From the NCBI GenBank assembly GCA_963585895.1, contig OY757916.1, positions 19,470,027-19,534,026 on the forward strand: a stretch of 64,000 nt of DNA, read 5' to 3'. Positions within the stretch are counted from its first letter, which is position 1. Every line of letters starts with the position of its first letter. The stretch comes from Sepioteuthis lessoniana. Taxonomy: Eukaryota; Mollusca; Cephalopoda; Myopsida; Loliginidae. This document shows positions 10,300-21,477 of this stretch, one piece after another. A program made the position numbers and the translations under genes. The notes beneath the pieces are model-generated. The model was not told the DNA's origin. It saw nothing but the letters and a program-made list of their open reading frames with translations, and ran no database searches.

Positions 10300-11940
10300 T
10301 AGTAATTATTAGTTACACGAAATCAGACTTCGGCTTTAATTAACCCAACAAGTGTTGACATGCCGTAAAATCAACTAACTGTTTTTACTCGATTTTTTTT
10401 TCAATTAAATGATTACGATCGATCAAATAATTCCATAATTATTTTTCAACTTTGTGTTATTCCAGAATATTTTCCTCAGCATGGCTTGGGAAAAATTATA
10501 CTATTAATTAAAATCATTTAATATTGTTTGTTTGTGGGATTATTTGCTGAATAACGTTGCTCCCACAATTTATGTTGGTTCATAATTGAAAAGCAAATGA
10601 TGTAAACGACGCGGACAAAAGAACATTCAAAAGAAAGCAATACAAATAAAAATCAATCTATATATCAACAAGTACATGAAAAGGAAACATTACAAAACAT
10701 TACGAATATTCTAATATAGCTTGTTAAATATTCCTCTCTTTGTGTGCGTGTGTGTGTGTGTAACTGACACGAATATTATGGTGAAAGACTAAATAATAAA
10801 AGTATCCTGTAGACTATTAATGTATGTTGACTAAGTATTTCACGCGAGGTATCAATTCACAGAAATATAACAATGTATTCTAGAAGGACGTATTTTCTCC
10901 CATGTTGGTCGTTTATCTCTTTCGGTATTTGACGAAATGTTTGAGGCCGTGTGCGAGACTAGAACAAGTCCAGCCGAAAAGGCAGAATAGGAAAGAAAAA
11001 CGTCGCAGAGTATATACGCACCCATGTTGCATGCATTGAGCTGTGTGTCACTAACTGGCAAAGCCAAGCTGTCTCTGGAAGTCAAAATGTAAGAGAATGA
11101 GTTATTGGGAGTTGAGAGTATATATAGCTAATCCTTGTCATGCGATCGGCTCTAAACATACTGTTTATTTTGCACGGGACAAAATCAAAGGCGCAAGCTT
11201 AGTTGGGAGCATAAATCACCTGACTTTCCTGACCAATAGGTTCTCGAAACTAATTAGTTTACTGACGTTCACCATCTTTGTATCGGGAGCAAGTAAATCA
11301 GTATCCTATTTTCAAGAAAAGTTCTTGTATTACGGCCATTCTAAAAATAAAGGAGTGTAAATCCTATATGTTTATGGAATATTTTGTGAAGCCAGAATAT
11401 TCGGCTATTAGAGAAAAAGGATTTTGTGTCTTAAATGCTATTAGTTTATTTACTGCTAAAAAAGAATCTCATTTTGCCCAAGAAGACATACGATAAAATT
11501 ATTTATGTGATAGGAATTGGATTATCTTATGATCATTTTGGGAATTCCAACAAATAATTACAATGTTTTGTTTTTTTTTAAAAAAAGAAAGAATAAAAGA
11601 TAGAAAAGACACAAAATATTTTAAAGATTCGTTCTCTGTTCAATTGTTTGAAAATGAAATAGCATTTGTCAAAGATTTGGTATGTATGCCAAATGTAAGA
11701 AGAAATGAGGAATCTTTTTATGGCTTTGTGAGGCTACGGCAGCAGAACCTACTTCTTTTGTTTATTGCTTATTACATGTATATATTTCCCCTATTCTAGA
11801 GGCGGTAATAAGTGATACTCACACAGATATATATTTTCTTTGACATCCTTATTTGAGCGAACCGTAAGCAACATTACATACTTATAAGGGTCCGTCCAGA
11901 ATGAGGCTTACGGAAGTAAACAAAAACCTCCCGCTCCTGC
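10300..11940. other. No recognised gene; unassigned small open frames
   Basis: The largest frames are 77 residues (10852-11085, minus), 87 residues (11097-11360, plus), 72 residues (11278-11496, plus) and 78 residues (11563-11799, plus). None shows a motif or repeat I recognise. Two of the plus frames (11278-11496 and 11563-11799) could be pieces of one decayed coding region, but there is no supporting homology. A short GT tract sits at 10743-10760. Confidence 0.4.
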
Positions 11941-11963
11941 TACAGTACTGCAGGGGTGAACAG

Positions 11964-11984
11964 AGCAGCAGCAGCAGCAGCAGC
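11964..11984 (+). repeat. (AGC)7 trinucleotide repeat
   Basis: Seven AGC units lie in a locally GC-rich patch (11920-12000). No long open frame uses it. Confidence 0.85.
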
Positions 11985-12105
11985 TGCCACTGGTCGAAAC
12001 TATTACAGAGGCTCGACTTTTCCACAATTTTAAATAACTTCATTTAATTTTCTAAAACATTTCTTGGTTTGAATTGTTTTGTTTTCTTTTTAAAATCGTA
12101 TATCA

Positions 12106-12838
12106 ACCTCTGTGGGTTATTTAATGCCAAATTCATCATTGTGTTGTATAGCCGTGATACAACTATACGTATGCATATATATGCGGAAACATAATCAACA
12201 ATAATGACGAACGAACACACTTCTTTAGAAAAATATACCTCTCACACTTTATTCTCGAAAGGGTTGCGAAAGGGTTGTGTGTGAGAGGTGAGTTGGAGAC
12301 GGAACAGACTGCAACATATTGACCCCAAGTTCCTCGGACTATAGCAGCACTTCTTTCTCATTCTGCTGGCTGCTCAACGGGGGTCACTGAGGGCCGCAAG
12401 CCCTCTGTCTGGAGCTGGTTCCCACTGCCTCGAACTGCAACTCGAACTCCAACTGCAACTGACTCCAACTAACTGACTCCAACTAACTCAAGCCGTCTGT
12501 GGCACCGGGTTATATAATTGTTTTACGTCAACCTGCTTCCTGTGGGCGTCGCAATTGCATCGAATTTAACCCGTCCACAGGTCAAGGTGATACCCTGATG
12601 TCTTCGACCGGATGAACCTGTTATTTACACAGGGGCATCTCTTAATTGACAGCTCGGTCGAGGGCCAATATGTTACAATTGTAAAAGAACAGTGGTGGTG
12701 CTATTTAACCCGTAGTTGGGGGATAAGACACTGCATACCTTTCCCAAAGGTATCAGTCCAAAAGCATGACTAGAATTTGAACTCGTTTTTATGGATGTTG
12801 TCGTCCAACACGTTAGGCACTGCACCACCGGCACTCCC
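12106..12838 (-). repeat. S3-type SINE interrupted by an LTR
   Basis: The SINE reads on the minus strand from about 12838 (reversed head, B-box region GAATTTGAACTCG at 12774-12786) to 12678, is interrupted by the LTR, and resumes at 12141 with the tail (reverse of TTGGCATTAAATAACC). In the copy at 54.2 kb the same two sides are continuous, with an AAGAACAG/CTGTTCTT phrase at the join, so the empty site is visible in a paralogue. Confidence 0.8.
12142..12677 (-). mobile_element. Solo LTR with 4-bp target duplication ATTG
   Basis: A 536-bp insert starts TGTTGTATAG and ends ATATGTTACA (TG...CA ends). ATTG lies directly on both sides (12138-12141 and 12678-12681). On the minus strand an AATAAAG signal (about 12250-12256) lies near the 3' end and TTATATAA (about 12509-12516) is a possible TATA box. 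It is GC-richer than its surroundings and contains short AACTGCAACTCGAACT-type tandem words. No internal coding region exists, so it is a solo LTR left by LTR-LTR recombination (inferred). Confidence 0.85.
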
Positions 12839-12839
12839 C

Positions 12840-13905
12840 AAGCCCAACATTTCTTGTTCTTGTAACCTGTCTACCCAGCAACTTATCCACGTATTGCTGT
12901 TTTTAGCACATGTTTTAAGTAAACACCAACTTAAATGATATTTTTCAATGACAAGATATATTGACCAATCATCTGTAGGGAATGAATAAACAAAAAAAAA
13001 TCAAATTGAATTGAAAAAAAAGAAAATTATTAAGATATGCAGAAGCTCGTAGAGGTCTCTGACAGGAAAAAGGGACGACGCATGCGTAAAGAAAAAGGGA
13101 CCTCTTGAAAAAAAAGGAGGAAGCTCATTCTCTTTCAGGCAGTGACCGGTGAAGTGACAACACCTTGCTAACTGGCAGAAAACGCCACGCATTCATCTTT
13201 GGACGAAGCGTTGGTTAGTCCTTTCACTAGTAGCAGCCCTCTCGGTTAACAGTATGCCGAAATATAAAAGACCACGACAAACTCCCAAAAGCGAATAACC
13301 GTTGTTAAAGCTTTAAAATACCAAATGAGGAAACACCAAGAAACGATTAACGTACTTTTAAACACCTTGACTGGGGGATTCAACCATTTCAATTGTATTC
13401 AGGGAAAATTCCTGCACCCATTGAATGAAATAAAGGAAAAATATAGAAGAAACGTCTTCGTCTCCTATCTGTTGCTGTCTTGTTTCATATAATTCTTCTT
13501 GGGCCTTTTTGTCCAAGGAGTTACATCAACTGTCCAACGTGGAGCAAAATAAAATAACCTCAGAATGGAGTCAGATATCAAACAGCAACGCAGCTTGCCC
13601 TTGACCTCAGCCTGCCCCCATACGTCAACCAAATAACCTCAGAGAAATGATAGGCAACAACGATATATTAAACAATTAAGTAATCCATTGGAAACCTACA
13701 ATAAAATCAACTAATGTTGCCAACCATTCAATATCAAGAACAACCTATGCTGCAAACACCTCAAATCAAGCTACTCATTTACTACGAAAAAGACTTAAAA
13801 TTTACCATGAATCAAATAGGAGAAGCAAAAATGTAATCTACTTACTAGAATACACACGCTGCCAATAACAATATATTCGAAAGTAAGAAAGGCAGTTTTA
13901 TTTAA
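12840..13905. other. No recognised gene
   Basis: The only sizeable frame is 63 residues at 13001-13192 (minus) with no recognisable motif. There are homopolymer A runs near 12990-13020. I see no repeat relationship to the rest of the window. Confidence 0.4.
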
Positions 13906-13907
13906 AT

Positions 13908-14063
13908 TACCCCCCCCCCAAAAAAAACCCCCAAAAGGAACTACACAAACAAGACCTATATCATTCGCTTGCTGAGTCTTTAATCAGTCCCAAAAATCGT
14001 TCGCGTCAATTCTTATAATTCAATTTCGTAATTTTTCACGTCTGTTTGCAAGGGTTAGATTTA
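13908..14063 (+). repeat. Near-identical dispersed block D1, copy A
   Basis: A C-run/A-run start is followed by AAAGGAACTACACAAACAAG ... CAAGGGTTAGATTTA. It matches 19383-19538 with only one or two differences after the homopolymer part. The family is unknown to me. Confidence 0.85.
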
Positions 14064-14543
14064 GGCTCTAGGGTAGATCTTTTCCAATTTTTGACTTGAC
14101 ACAGGATCAAATCTATGGATCAGAACAATCTAATTTTAGTCAAACAACACTGCTGCACAAACGTTCAATTTTAACAAAGATGCAAAATTCACTATCTTAG
14201 AAAGAATTGAAAAAATATATATATATTAACATAAAATCGATAATGGAAAAAACAAAAACGAAAACAAGAAGACAAATAAAAGTTTGAAAACATTTGTGAC
14301 ATTGAAATCTAATAATCCGAGCTGAAAAGAATATGGTTTTCACGACCATAAACACCTATACAAACAAATAAACCCGACAACAAGCGCCTGCTGATTTGAA
14401 AGGACTTCCCTTGAAAACAACCCTGTGAAAAAAATCTACATATTAAACAAACAAGCCGGCCAAGTCACGGCAAATTTTAAACACACTCCTTCCAAACCCA
14501 GTCAAGATACATTAAAGCAGTTTCTCTCACAACAATTATACAG

Positions 14544-14548
<5 letters not shown>

Positions 14549-14604
<56 letters not shown>
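14549..14604. repeat. (TA)n microsatellite next to a mariner end
   Basis: About 28 TA units directly precede the mariner left end. Because mariners target TA, the insertion into a TA tract is expected, and an exact target duplication cannot be told apart here. Confidence 0.95.
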
Positions 14605-14605
<1 letters not shown>

Positions 14606-15492
14606 GAGGGTCATTAAATAAGTTTCTAGACTTTTTTCGTATGGGCACTTTTATTGATAGTACACACGTGAAACTCTAGTCCCCTTCAAAGTAATCTCCT
14701 CCGACTGAAAAGCACTTGTGCCGTTCCAACAACTTCTGAAAGGCCCCATGGAAGTTATCCTGTGTGAGTGTGTCAATGACCTTCGTCAGGGCCTCTTTCA
14801 TCTCCTCAATTGTCTTATAAAGACAGCATCTGAGCTTAGGGAATAACCAAAGGTCACAGGGAGCAAGGTCTGAACTATTGGGACGGTGAGGAACTGTCTT
14901 GATGCCCATCTTGGTCAAATAGTCTGTGACAAGGATGGAGTTGTGGACAGGTGCATTGTCCTGCTGGAAATGCCACTGACCCGATTTGAAGAGTGCTGGC
15001 CTCTTCTGACGGAATCTCTTGCTGAACTCCCTTAAAACCTCAACATAGTAACCCTAACCCTAACCCTTTGGCCAATCAACTCTGGTGTTCTGACTTCCTT
15101 ACTCCTCCCACACCTCACATACTTCCTGCCTTCCTTGAATCTCTTATGCCACTCAAAAACTGATGCTCGATTAATGCAAGATGGTCCAAAAGCAGTCTGA
15201 AGCATTCTATACGTTTCTGTGGCATTTTTCCAAGTTTAAAACAAAATTTTATTGCATATCGTTCTTCTAAAGTGTCCTCACGTCTAGGTTGCATTTTAAA
15301 AATTCACCAGCTGTGACAATCAGGCATTAGTAGGGTGTATTCTAATTCCTGCTATAGCTGTTCATTTGAACCTGAAATCATAAAAATTGGTCAGTCATCT
15401 CATAAGATGTATAGCAATAACATAGTTAATTTGTCTACGACAATTTTAAAAGCCTGTACAAAAAAAGTCTGGAAACTTATTGAATGCACCAC

Positions 15493-15493
<1 letters not shown>
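14605..15493 (-). mobile_element. Internally deleted mariner, copy A
   Basis: An 889-bp element with inverted ends (CGAGGGTCATTAAATAAGTT and the reverse of TTGAATGCACCACG) flanked by TA. On the minus strand the transposase C-terminal part is readable: QQDNAPVHNS, then SSDLAPCDLWLFPKL, the D34D pair of a mariner catalytic core. The N-terminal part lies at about 15160-15290. The middle, with the first catalytic Asp, is missing and replaced at 15049-15066 by CCCTAACCCTAACCC. Full mariners are about 1.3 kb, so about 400 bp are gone. It cannot code for a working transposase but keeps both ends. Confidence 0.9.

Positions 15494-15526
<33 letters not shown>
15494..15526. repeat. (TA)n microsatellite
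   Basis: A TA tract directly follows the mariner right end. Confidence 0.95.
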
Positions 15527-15531
<5 letters not shown>

Positions 15532-15607
15532 AGACCAACTAAAGATGCTTTCATCTGCCAAAATTCTTCAGACTAATGGATATGCAACACCAACACTACA
15601 TTATATA

Positions 15608-15748
15608 TATTGTCATCCACAGACAGATTTGTTTCATTGTATCACAACTCATCAGTGTGGCTAGACACTCGAGATCGAAACCTGGCTGACTTTACGCCCG
15701 CCGGATATCCTACCGCAAAGCCACCGGCAAAACCAGCGTAAATGCAGG
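15608..15748 (+). repeat. tRNA-derived SINE family S4, partial
   Basis: Family words: GTCATCCACAGACAGA, TGTATCACAACTCATCAGTG, GGCTAGACAC and a reversed B-box-like GATCGAAACCTGGCTG. The related minus copy at 31.5 kb shows the tRNA-like head (GGGTTTCGATCCC), so the true sense strand of the family is opposite to this reading. Confidence 0.6.
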
Positions 15749-15800
15749 GATTTTAACGCATAAGTATCACTTCGGTCTTTGTTTTACATGTATACGCTTA

Positions 15801-15882
<82 letters not shown>

Positions 15883-15885
15883 CGT

Positions 15886-15936
<51 letters not shown>

Positions 15937-15956
15937 TACATATATATATATATATA
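15801..15956. repeat. Long interrupted (TA)n microsatellite
   Basis: About 150 bases of TA are broken by AGCGTATACA and CATATATACA. The left flank (TGTATACGCTTATAT) and the internal AGCGTATACA are complementary, so the tract can fold. The open frame 15779-15985 is Tyr-Ile repeats only. Confidence 0.95.
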
Positions 15957-16003
15957 ACTGGACGTCTAAGATATTGATAGCTTGATTTGGTTTGTTTTTA
16001 TTT

Positions 16004-16165
16004 ATTTATTGAATGGCATATCAACTTCTTACGGGTTATTTAATACCGAAATTTGATTAATATTCGAAAATTTGATTGTAATAACAACAATTTATAGTTT
16101 TGGTTGAGTTTATTTTTCACGGCATAACAACTCCTTATGGCTTATTTAATGCCGAAATTTAATTC
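16004..16165 (-). repeat. Two hairpin tails in tandem
   Basis: Reverse-sense copies of the common tail: GGCATATCAACTTCTTACGG then GGTTATTTAATACCG, and again GGCATAACAACTCCTTATGG then CTTATTTAATGCCG. Confidence 0.6.
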
Positions 16166-16403
16166 ATTTCTAAACGTTTCTCATCATTATATTTTCACTG
16201 TTCTAGTGGATTCATTAGCTTACACTTTATAATATTTCTATAATGACAGTTACATGATACAAAGTTTTCCGATCTAATACTAATAATTCATACACAACCA
16301 AATAGTTTAAAATAACTCTTTCTATTTGATAATAATCATTTCTTTGGACACAGTTATATGTTTTCAAGTATTCCTATCCAATACCAATAATTTTCACATA
16401 GTC

Positions 16404-16952
16404 ATATGTTTTCGATTAAATGACTAAAACTTTTATCAAGTACGGAAAAGTTACTATAAATAGATTATCGAATCATATAATTACAAACCATACTAATTGC
16501 CCAGTCAGCTGGGACCGTAGAATACACTGACTGCACCTCTGCAGAGGGGTAGGACTCCCCTCCATGAGTGTCCTGGTTATGACACTAAAAGATCTGAGGT
16601 TCCAGTGATGCTGGGACTTTGGGGAATGCGAAGAACTCCTTCATTGCCATTGCTCCCAGGTCCACTCTGGCCCGACGTGGTAGCACCTGATAGAGCCCTA
16701 TGTATGGGTTAAATAGAACTAACTGCATACTAATGGTAAACTGAATTGTTTGTCAAAATTGAATAGCTTGAAATAGAATTTTTTTTTGACAATTAAAACG
16801 TACTTATATTTAAACTGCGTGCTTATGCTAAACTGAATTGTTTGAAATGTATCTGTTTTTGTGATTGAAAATGTACTTACACTAAACTGATTTGTTTAAT
16901 ATAGAACTTTTTTGACATTTAACTGTGTGCAAACAAAACCTGTACTTATACT
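16404..16952 (+). repeat. Composite repeat family C, near-identical duplicate copy A
   Basis: 549 bp matching 20242-20790 at a constant offset of 3838 with about 15 substitutions by eye and no length change. It holds the 5' block (AGTCAGCTGGGACC, CTCTGCAGAGGGGTAGG), the middle block and the first monomers. Confidence 0.9.
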
Positions 16953-17340
16953 TTGGGGAATGCTGAGAACTCCTTCATTGCCATTGCTCCCAGGTCCACT
17001 CTGGCCCGGCGTGGTAGCACCTATGGTCAAGTATTCCTATGGTCAAGTATTCCTATCTACTACAAATAATATGCACACTGTTGTATCATTTGAAGTATTC
17101 ATATCCAACCGTAATAATTTGAATGCAATTATATGGCATCAAGTATTCCTATCTAACACATATAATTTTCAAGCAAGTATATGGCTTCAAGTATTTCTAC
17201 TTAATATCGATAGTTTAAACACAATTATATGATTTCAAGTATTCGCATCCCAAACCAATAATTTACACACAGTCATATGTTATCGAGTATTCCTATCAAA
17301 TGCAAATGATTTAAACACGGTTGTATGATTTCAAGCATTT
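16953..17340 (+). repeat. Family C: repeated middle block and monomer array
   Basis: At 16953 the sequence jumps back to CTTTGGGGAATG and repeats the middle block (as 16617-16690). About six diverged 48-50 bp monomers follow (TATGGTTTCAAGTATTCCTA with ACAAATAATTTG). The 106-residue frame 16912-17232 is the translated array, not a gene. Confidence 0.8.
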
Positions 17341-17357
17341 ATATCTGATACTAATAA

Positions 17358-17612
17358 AGTTGGTGACCTTAGTCGAGGGGGACCGGAAGGTCCCCTTTTC
17401 AATAACCACTACACCGAGATATAGGGAAGAGCGCTACTCTATTCCCTGGATTACTCCACTTTACCCTTGATCCTTACCTTATAATGCTGAGTGCTAAGCA
17501 AGGCGGCATCAAGAACCATTTTTTGAGTCTTTGGTATGACTAGACCTGGGATTGAACCCCGGTCTCCCGGGTCATTGGCGAACACTCAACTCATTAGGTC
17601 AATGGCCCGGTT
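17358..17612 (-). repeat. S1 SINE
   Basis: Full-length reverse copy: GACCTTAGTCGAGGGGGACC, CTCCACTTTACCCTTGATCC, GACCTGGGATTGAACCCCGG, then GCGAACACTCAACTCATTAG. It sits between two monomer arrays of family C and probably split one array. Confidence 0.9.
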
Positions 17613-17639
17613 ATATGTCTTACTCTATTATAGGGTTTA

Positions 17640-17950
17640 AAGTAACTATTCCTATTGAATAATAATTATTTGTTTGCACATAATTATATGGTTTCAAGTA
17701 TTCCTATCTAACACAAATAATTTGCAAGCAATTATATGGTTTCAAGTATTTCTATTTAACACCAATAATTTGCAAGCAATTATATGGTTTCAAGTATTCC
17801 TATCTAACACCAATAATTTGAAACCAATTATATGGTTTCAAGTGACTAATGATAATAATACTTAGTAAACAATTATAGCTTCAAGTAAGTATCAATGCAA
17901 ATAATTTGCGTACAGTTATATGGTATCAAGTATTGCTACTTCATACGAAC
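17640..17950 (+). repeat. 48-bp monomer array
   Basis: At least five tandem units of the family C monomer, TATGGTTTCAAGTATTCCTA followed by TCTAACACAAATAATTTG. The unit is 48 bp, a multiple of three, so one frame stays open for 63 residues as a 16-residue repeat (VFLSNTNNLQAIIWFQ). That explains the ORF without invoking a protein. Confidence 0.9.
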
Positions 17951-17959
17951 AATTCTAAA

Positions 17960-18165
17960 ACTATTTGAGACATAGATTGGGCCCAAACAGGTACTACCTT
18001 TTTGGACCAGAGCGAACGTGGGAGTAATAGTGATAAAGGAGTAGCTGCACCCTCCCCTCGGCTCTAGGACAGGAGCTTCGCTACGGGATAAATTTTAGTG
18101 TTACACCCAGAACGACTAAGTTTGAGGGAGGGTATTACCCAGTGGCAGGGGATCTAGATGTCGCA
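17960..18165 (-). repeat. Composite repeat family C, reversed
   Basis: Reverse-sense landmarks: GGTACTACC, then GAACGTGGGAGTAATAGTGA, AAGGAGTAG, GTTACACCCAGAACG, then CATTCAAAGCTCCA. It is diverged. Confidence 0.5.
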
Positions 18166-18534
18166 TTCAAAGCTCCATTGACTGGAAGTTCTTATTTTTG
18201 TAAGTATAATGATCTCGTGTTTTCAGTTAGATAAACAAATAAATAAAACTTAATGGCAACTACATATCTTTTCTTTGTACTTTTACCAAAATCAGTTGAT
18301 GGTTCCAAAGAAGTCAAGATTCTGGTATCAGCAGGTGTGTTATTCGCACCTTTGATATGACAAATGTCTGACGTAAATTGTATTAGAAAATCCAGGTGAC
18401 GAATTTCACGAGCTGAGTGTCTGTATCATTTTAGGCTGAAAAGTGCCAAGCAAGACTTTGTCGTTGGTTACGGTAAAAAAATTTCCACCTTTCACTAAAG
18501 GTAAGAAATGATGGTCCTATTTACCCAACCCCTC

Positions 18535-18803
18535 CGCTCGGGCAGGATTTGACACAAAGTCAATTTTTAAGCCGAGTTTAACAGGTTTGAATTCAGAGTT
18601 TTCCTTCTCCTAGACTAGTTGCCTCACCAAGGCTGAAGAACCTAGTCTGTCCTACTATTTACCCATAGCTGGAGGGAGAATAATTGGATTCATACCTTTC
18701 CCAAGGGTATTAGTGCTATGTGAAATGCAATCAGTCAGGTCCAGGATTTGAACTTGTATCGCCGTGTCCATATCCTGCGACGATAACCATTACACCACGG
18801 GTA
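18535..18803 (-). repeat. S2 SINE
   Basis: GACACAAAGTCAATTTTTAA, ACTAGTTGCCTCACCAAGGC, CTATTTACCCATAGCTGG, GGATTTGAACTTGTATCGCC, CATTACACCACGGG: a complete reverse copy. Confidence 0.9.
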
Positions 18804-19112
18804 AGAAATGATGGTACGCTACCAAATGTACCGCAGCGAGTTTCTCTCTCAGGTAAATTAAAGGAGTCTATTAACATGTTTTCCCAATATTTTATCCTTT
18901 ATTTCAAATGAGAGCCACCTATGGTCCTCAAACGTGTCGTAGGAAACACTGAGAGCCACTCGTGCCTCTCAAAACTGAAAGTGTTAATTTCTTGAAGAGA
19001 AATGATACAGGTTTCCATTAATTATGAATATTTTGCTGGAGAACACTGCCAACTCAACGGTCTGAAACGTCAACTGCTAAAAATAATCCTACATTAGGGA
19101 ACAAGGCTGTTA

Positions 19113-19375
19113 CACTCATGGCGTAACGGTTATCGTCATAGGAAATGGGTACATTGACCTGAGTTCAAATCCCTGACAAGGCTGTTTGTATTTCACATAT
19201 CGCTAATTCCCTTTGCATTCATCTATTCTCCCCCAGCTATGGATAAATTGAAGAGCAGATTGGGCTCTCTAGCCATGTTACGGTAACCGGCCGAAGAGAA
19301 AAAACATTTCTAACTTAAACCCGTAAAACTCCGTTTTAAAACTGACCTTGTGTCACACCCTGCTCATGCGAAAGG
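19113..19375 (+). repeat. S2 SINE
   Basis: Head CATGGCGTAACGGTTATCGT, B box GAGTTCAAATCCC, body TATGGATAAATTGAAGAGC, 3' end CCTTGTGTCACACCCTGC. Confidence 0.85.
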
Positions 19376-19382
19376 GTGGAGA

Positions 19383-19538
19383 ACCCCCCCCCAAAAAAAA
19401 CAAAAAACAAAAGGAACTACACAAACAAGACCTATATCATTCGCTTGCTGAGTCTTTAATCAGTCCCAAAAATCGTTCGAGTCAATTCTTATAATTCAAT
19501 TTCGTAATTTTCACGTCTGTTTGCAAGGGTTAGATTTA
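19383..19538 (+). repeat. Near-identical dispersed block D1, copy B
   Basis: Matches 13908-14063 almost base for base apart from the leading C/A runs. It starts immediately after the S2 SINE at 19113-19375, so its left edge (the C-run) may be an element end. Confidence 0.85.
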
Positions 19539-19599
19539 ATTAATTAATTAAGGTACATTAAAAACATTTTTACAGACCTTCACTCTAAACTTTATTTCA

Positions 19600-19885
19600 T
19601 CACACATCTCAGATCTACACAGACCCAGAGTGGTGATACCTATTAGGGTCCCATCTATGGATCAAATAAAACTGTTTGACCAGTTACATTACTTAAAACT
19701 ATTTAACTCTGTGCCAACAAATTATTGATGTTAAATTGAATTATTTGCATTAGATAGCAATGCTTAAAACCATTTAACTGTGTACAAACAAAGGAAAAAT
19801 ATTGACTAGAATTATTACTGTTAAATATCATTACTTGAAACCATTTAACTGTTTGTAAACAAATGACTTCTGGCACGTTTAAAAA
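19600..19885 (+). repeat. Family C middle block and monomers
   Basis: CAGAGTGGTGATACCTATTA then CATCTATGGATCAAATAAAA then three monomers of the AAACCATTTAACTGTG type. Confidence 0.65.
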
Positions 19886-19912
19886 ATTTTTTTATAAACT
19901 ATTCATTTACAC

Positions 19913-19913
<1 letters not shown>

Positions 19914-19974
<61 letters not shown>

Positions 19975-20020
19975 TCAGAAGTTGGCATTAAATGACCTAC
20001 AAGGTTTGATATGCCATAAA
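19914..20020 (+). repeat. (AT)n(GT)n microsatellite and hairpin tail
   Basis: About 24 bases of AT and 35 of GT, then the shared tail (GGCATTAAATGACC TACAAG GTTTGATATGCC with the last stem intact). This is the usual family C ending. Confidence 0.85.
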
Positions 20021-20241
20021 ACATAACGAACTGACAATGCAATCATATTGTTAAAACCGTTATCTACACAAGTGAATATAAACGTACCACGTACCTTATT
20101 CGCAAACCGCTAAGCATAAAATATCCCTATACGAGTTGACATGCTATTAAAATCATCAACCAATCAAATAAATTAATTGAATATTGCCGACTTTTTTCTC
20201 CGTCGTACTGGAGGTTATGATGTGACGGGTTGATTTTTTTA

Positions 20242-20790
20242 ATATGTTTTCGATTAAATGACTAAAATTTTTATCAAGTACGGAAAAGTTACTATAAATA
20301 GATTATCGAATCATATAATTACAAACCATACTAATTGCCCAGTCAGCTGGGGCCGAAGAATACGCTGACTGCACCTCTGCAGAGGGGTAGGACTCCCCTC
20401 CATGAGTGTCCTGGTTATGACACTAAAAGATCTGAGGTTCCAGTGATGCCGGGACTTTGGGGAATGCGGAGAACTCCTTCATTGCTATTGCTCCCAGGTC
20501 CACTCTGGCCCGACGTGGTAGCACCTGATAGAGCCCTATCTATGGGTTAAATAGAACTAACTGCATACTAATGGTAAACTGAATTGTTTGTCAAAATTGA
20601 ATATCTTGAAATAGAATTTTTTTTTGACAATTAAAACGTACTTATATTTAAACTGCATGCTTATGCTAAACTGAATTGTTTGAAATGTATCTGTTTTTGT
20701 GATTGAAAATGTACTTACACTAAACTGATTTGTTTAATATAGAACTTTTTTGACATTCAACTGTGAGCGAACAAAACCTGTACTTATACT
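20242..20790 (+). repeat. Composite repeat family C, near-identical duplicate copy B
   Basis: 549-bp partner of 16404-16952. The junction on the left differs (TTGATTTTTTT precedes it here). Confidence 0.9.
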
Positions 20791-21190
20791 AAACTGAATA
20801 ATCTGAGTTAGAACTGTTTGACTAAAAAATAAACTGTGTACTTACATTTAAACTGCGTGCTTAGGCTAAACTGAATTATTTGAAATTGAACGGTTTTTTG
20901 ATATTGAAACTGTTCTTACTCTAAACCGATTTGTTTAATGTAGAACGTTTTTGACATTTAACTGTGTGTAAACAAAATCTGTACTTATACTAAACTGAAT
21001 TAGCTGAATTAGAACTGCTTGACAAAACTGAATAGCTTGAAATAGAAAAATTTTTCACAATTAAAATATACTTTCATTTAAACTGCGTACTTATGCTAAA
21101 CTGAATTGTTTGAAATAGAACTATTTTCATAAAAATGGATTTAGCGTTAAATAACCTACAAAGGTTGATATGCCATAAAACCCAAACAAA
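20791..21190 (+). repeat. Family C monomers ending in the hairpin tail
   Basis: Repeated units with AAACTGCGTGCTTA ... CTAAACTGAATTGTTTGAAA, then GATTTAGCGTTAAATAACC TACAAA GGTTGATATGCC. With 20242-20790 this gives a ~950-bp family C copy with no TA tract before the tail. Confidence 0.8.
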
Positions 21191-21477
21191 CAAACCGTAC
21201 CAAAAATATCTGGCAATATTCAAGCTGACTTTACAATTCAAGTTCCGGATCCCTTCGATCAGAATCGGGTTTTTCGTTGATAATAATTTTAATTCTATTC
21301 ATTAAAAAATCTTTTACCATGGATAAGAATTAAAATTTCAGACATTCTATTTTAATTTTCTTTTTTCATTTTTTTCCTTCGTTTTTAAATTGATATTTTT
21401 TATTCCTCTAATTCAATAATCTTATAACCTATGATAAAAAGAGTTATTTTAGAATTTGGTATTTATAAAATAATTAA

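Noticed and set aside
15049..15068. Interstitial telomere array
   Set aside because: Only about three units, at an identical position inside three mariner relics. They travelled with the element and do not mark a chromosome fusion.
15779..15985. Open frame of 68 residues
   Set aside because: It encodes only Tyr-Ile alternation from a TA microsatellite. The same holds for frames at 1191-1409, 4076-4270, 14425-14679, 27961-28185 and 45584-45769.
17674..17865. Repetitive protein of 16-residue units
   Set aside because: The frame results from 48-bp monomers of a dispersed noncoding repeat. Sister arrays have 44- and 74-bp units that are not multiples of three, so there is no sign of protein-level constraint.
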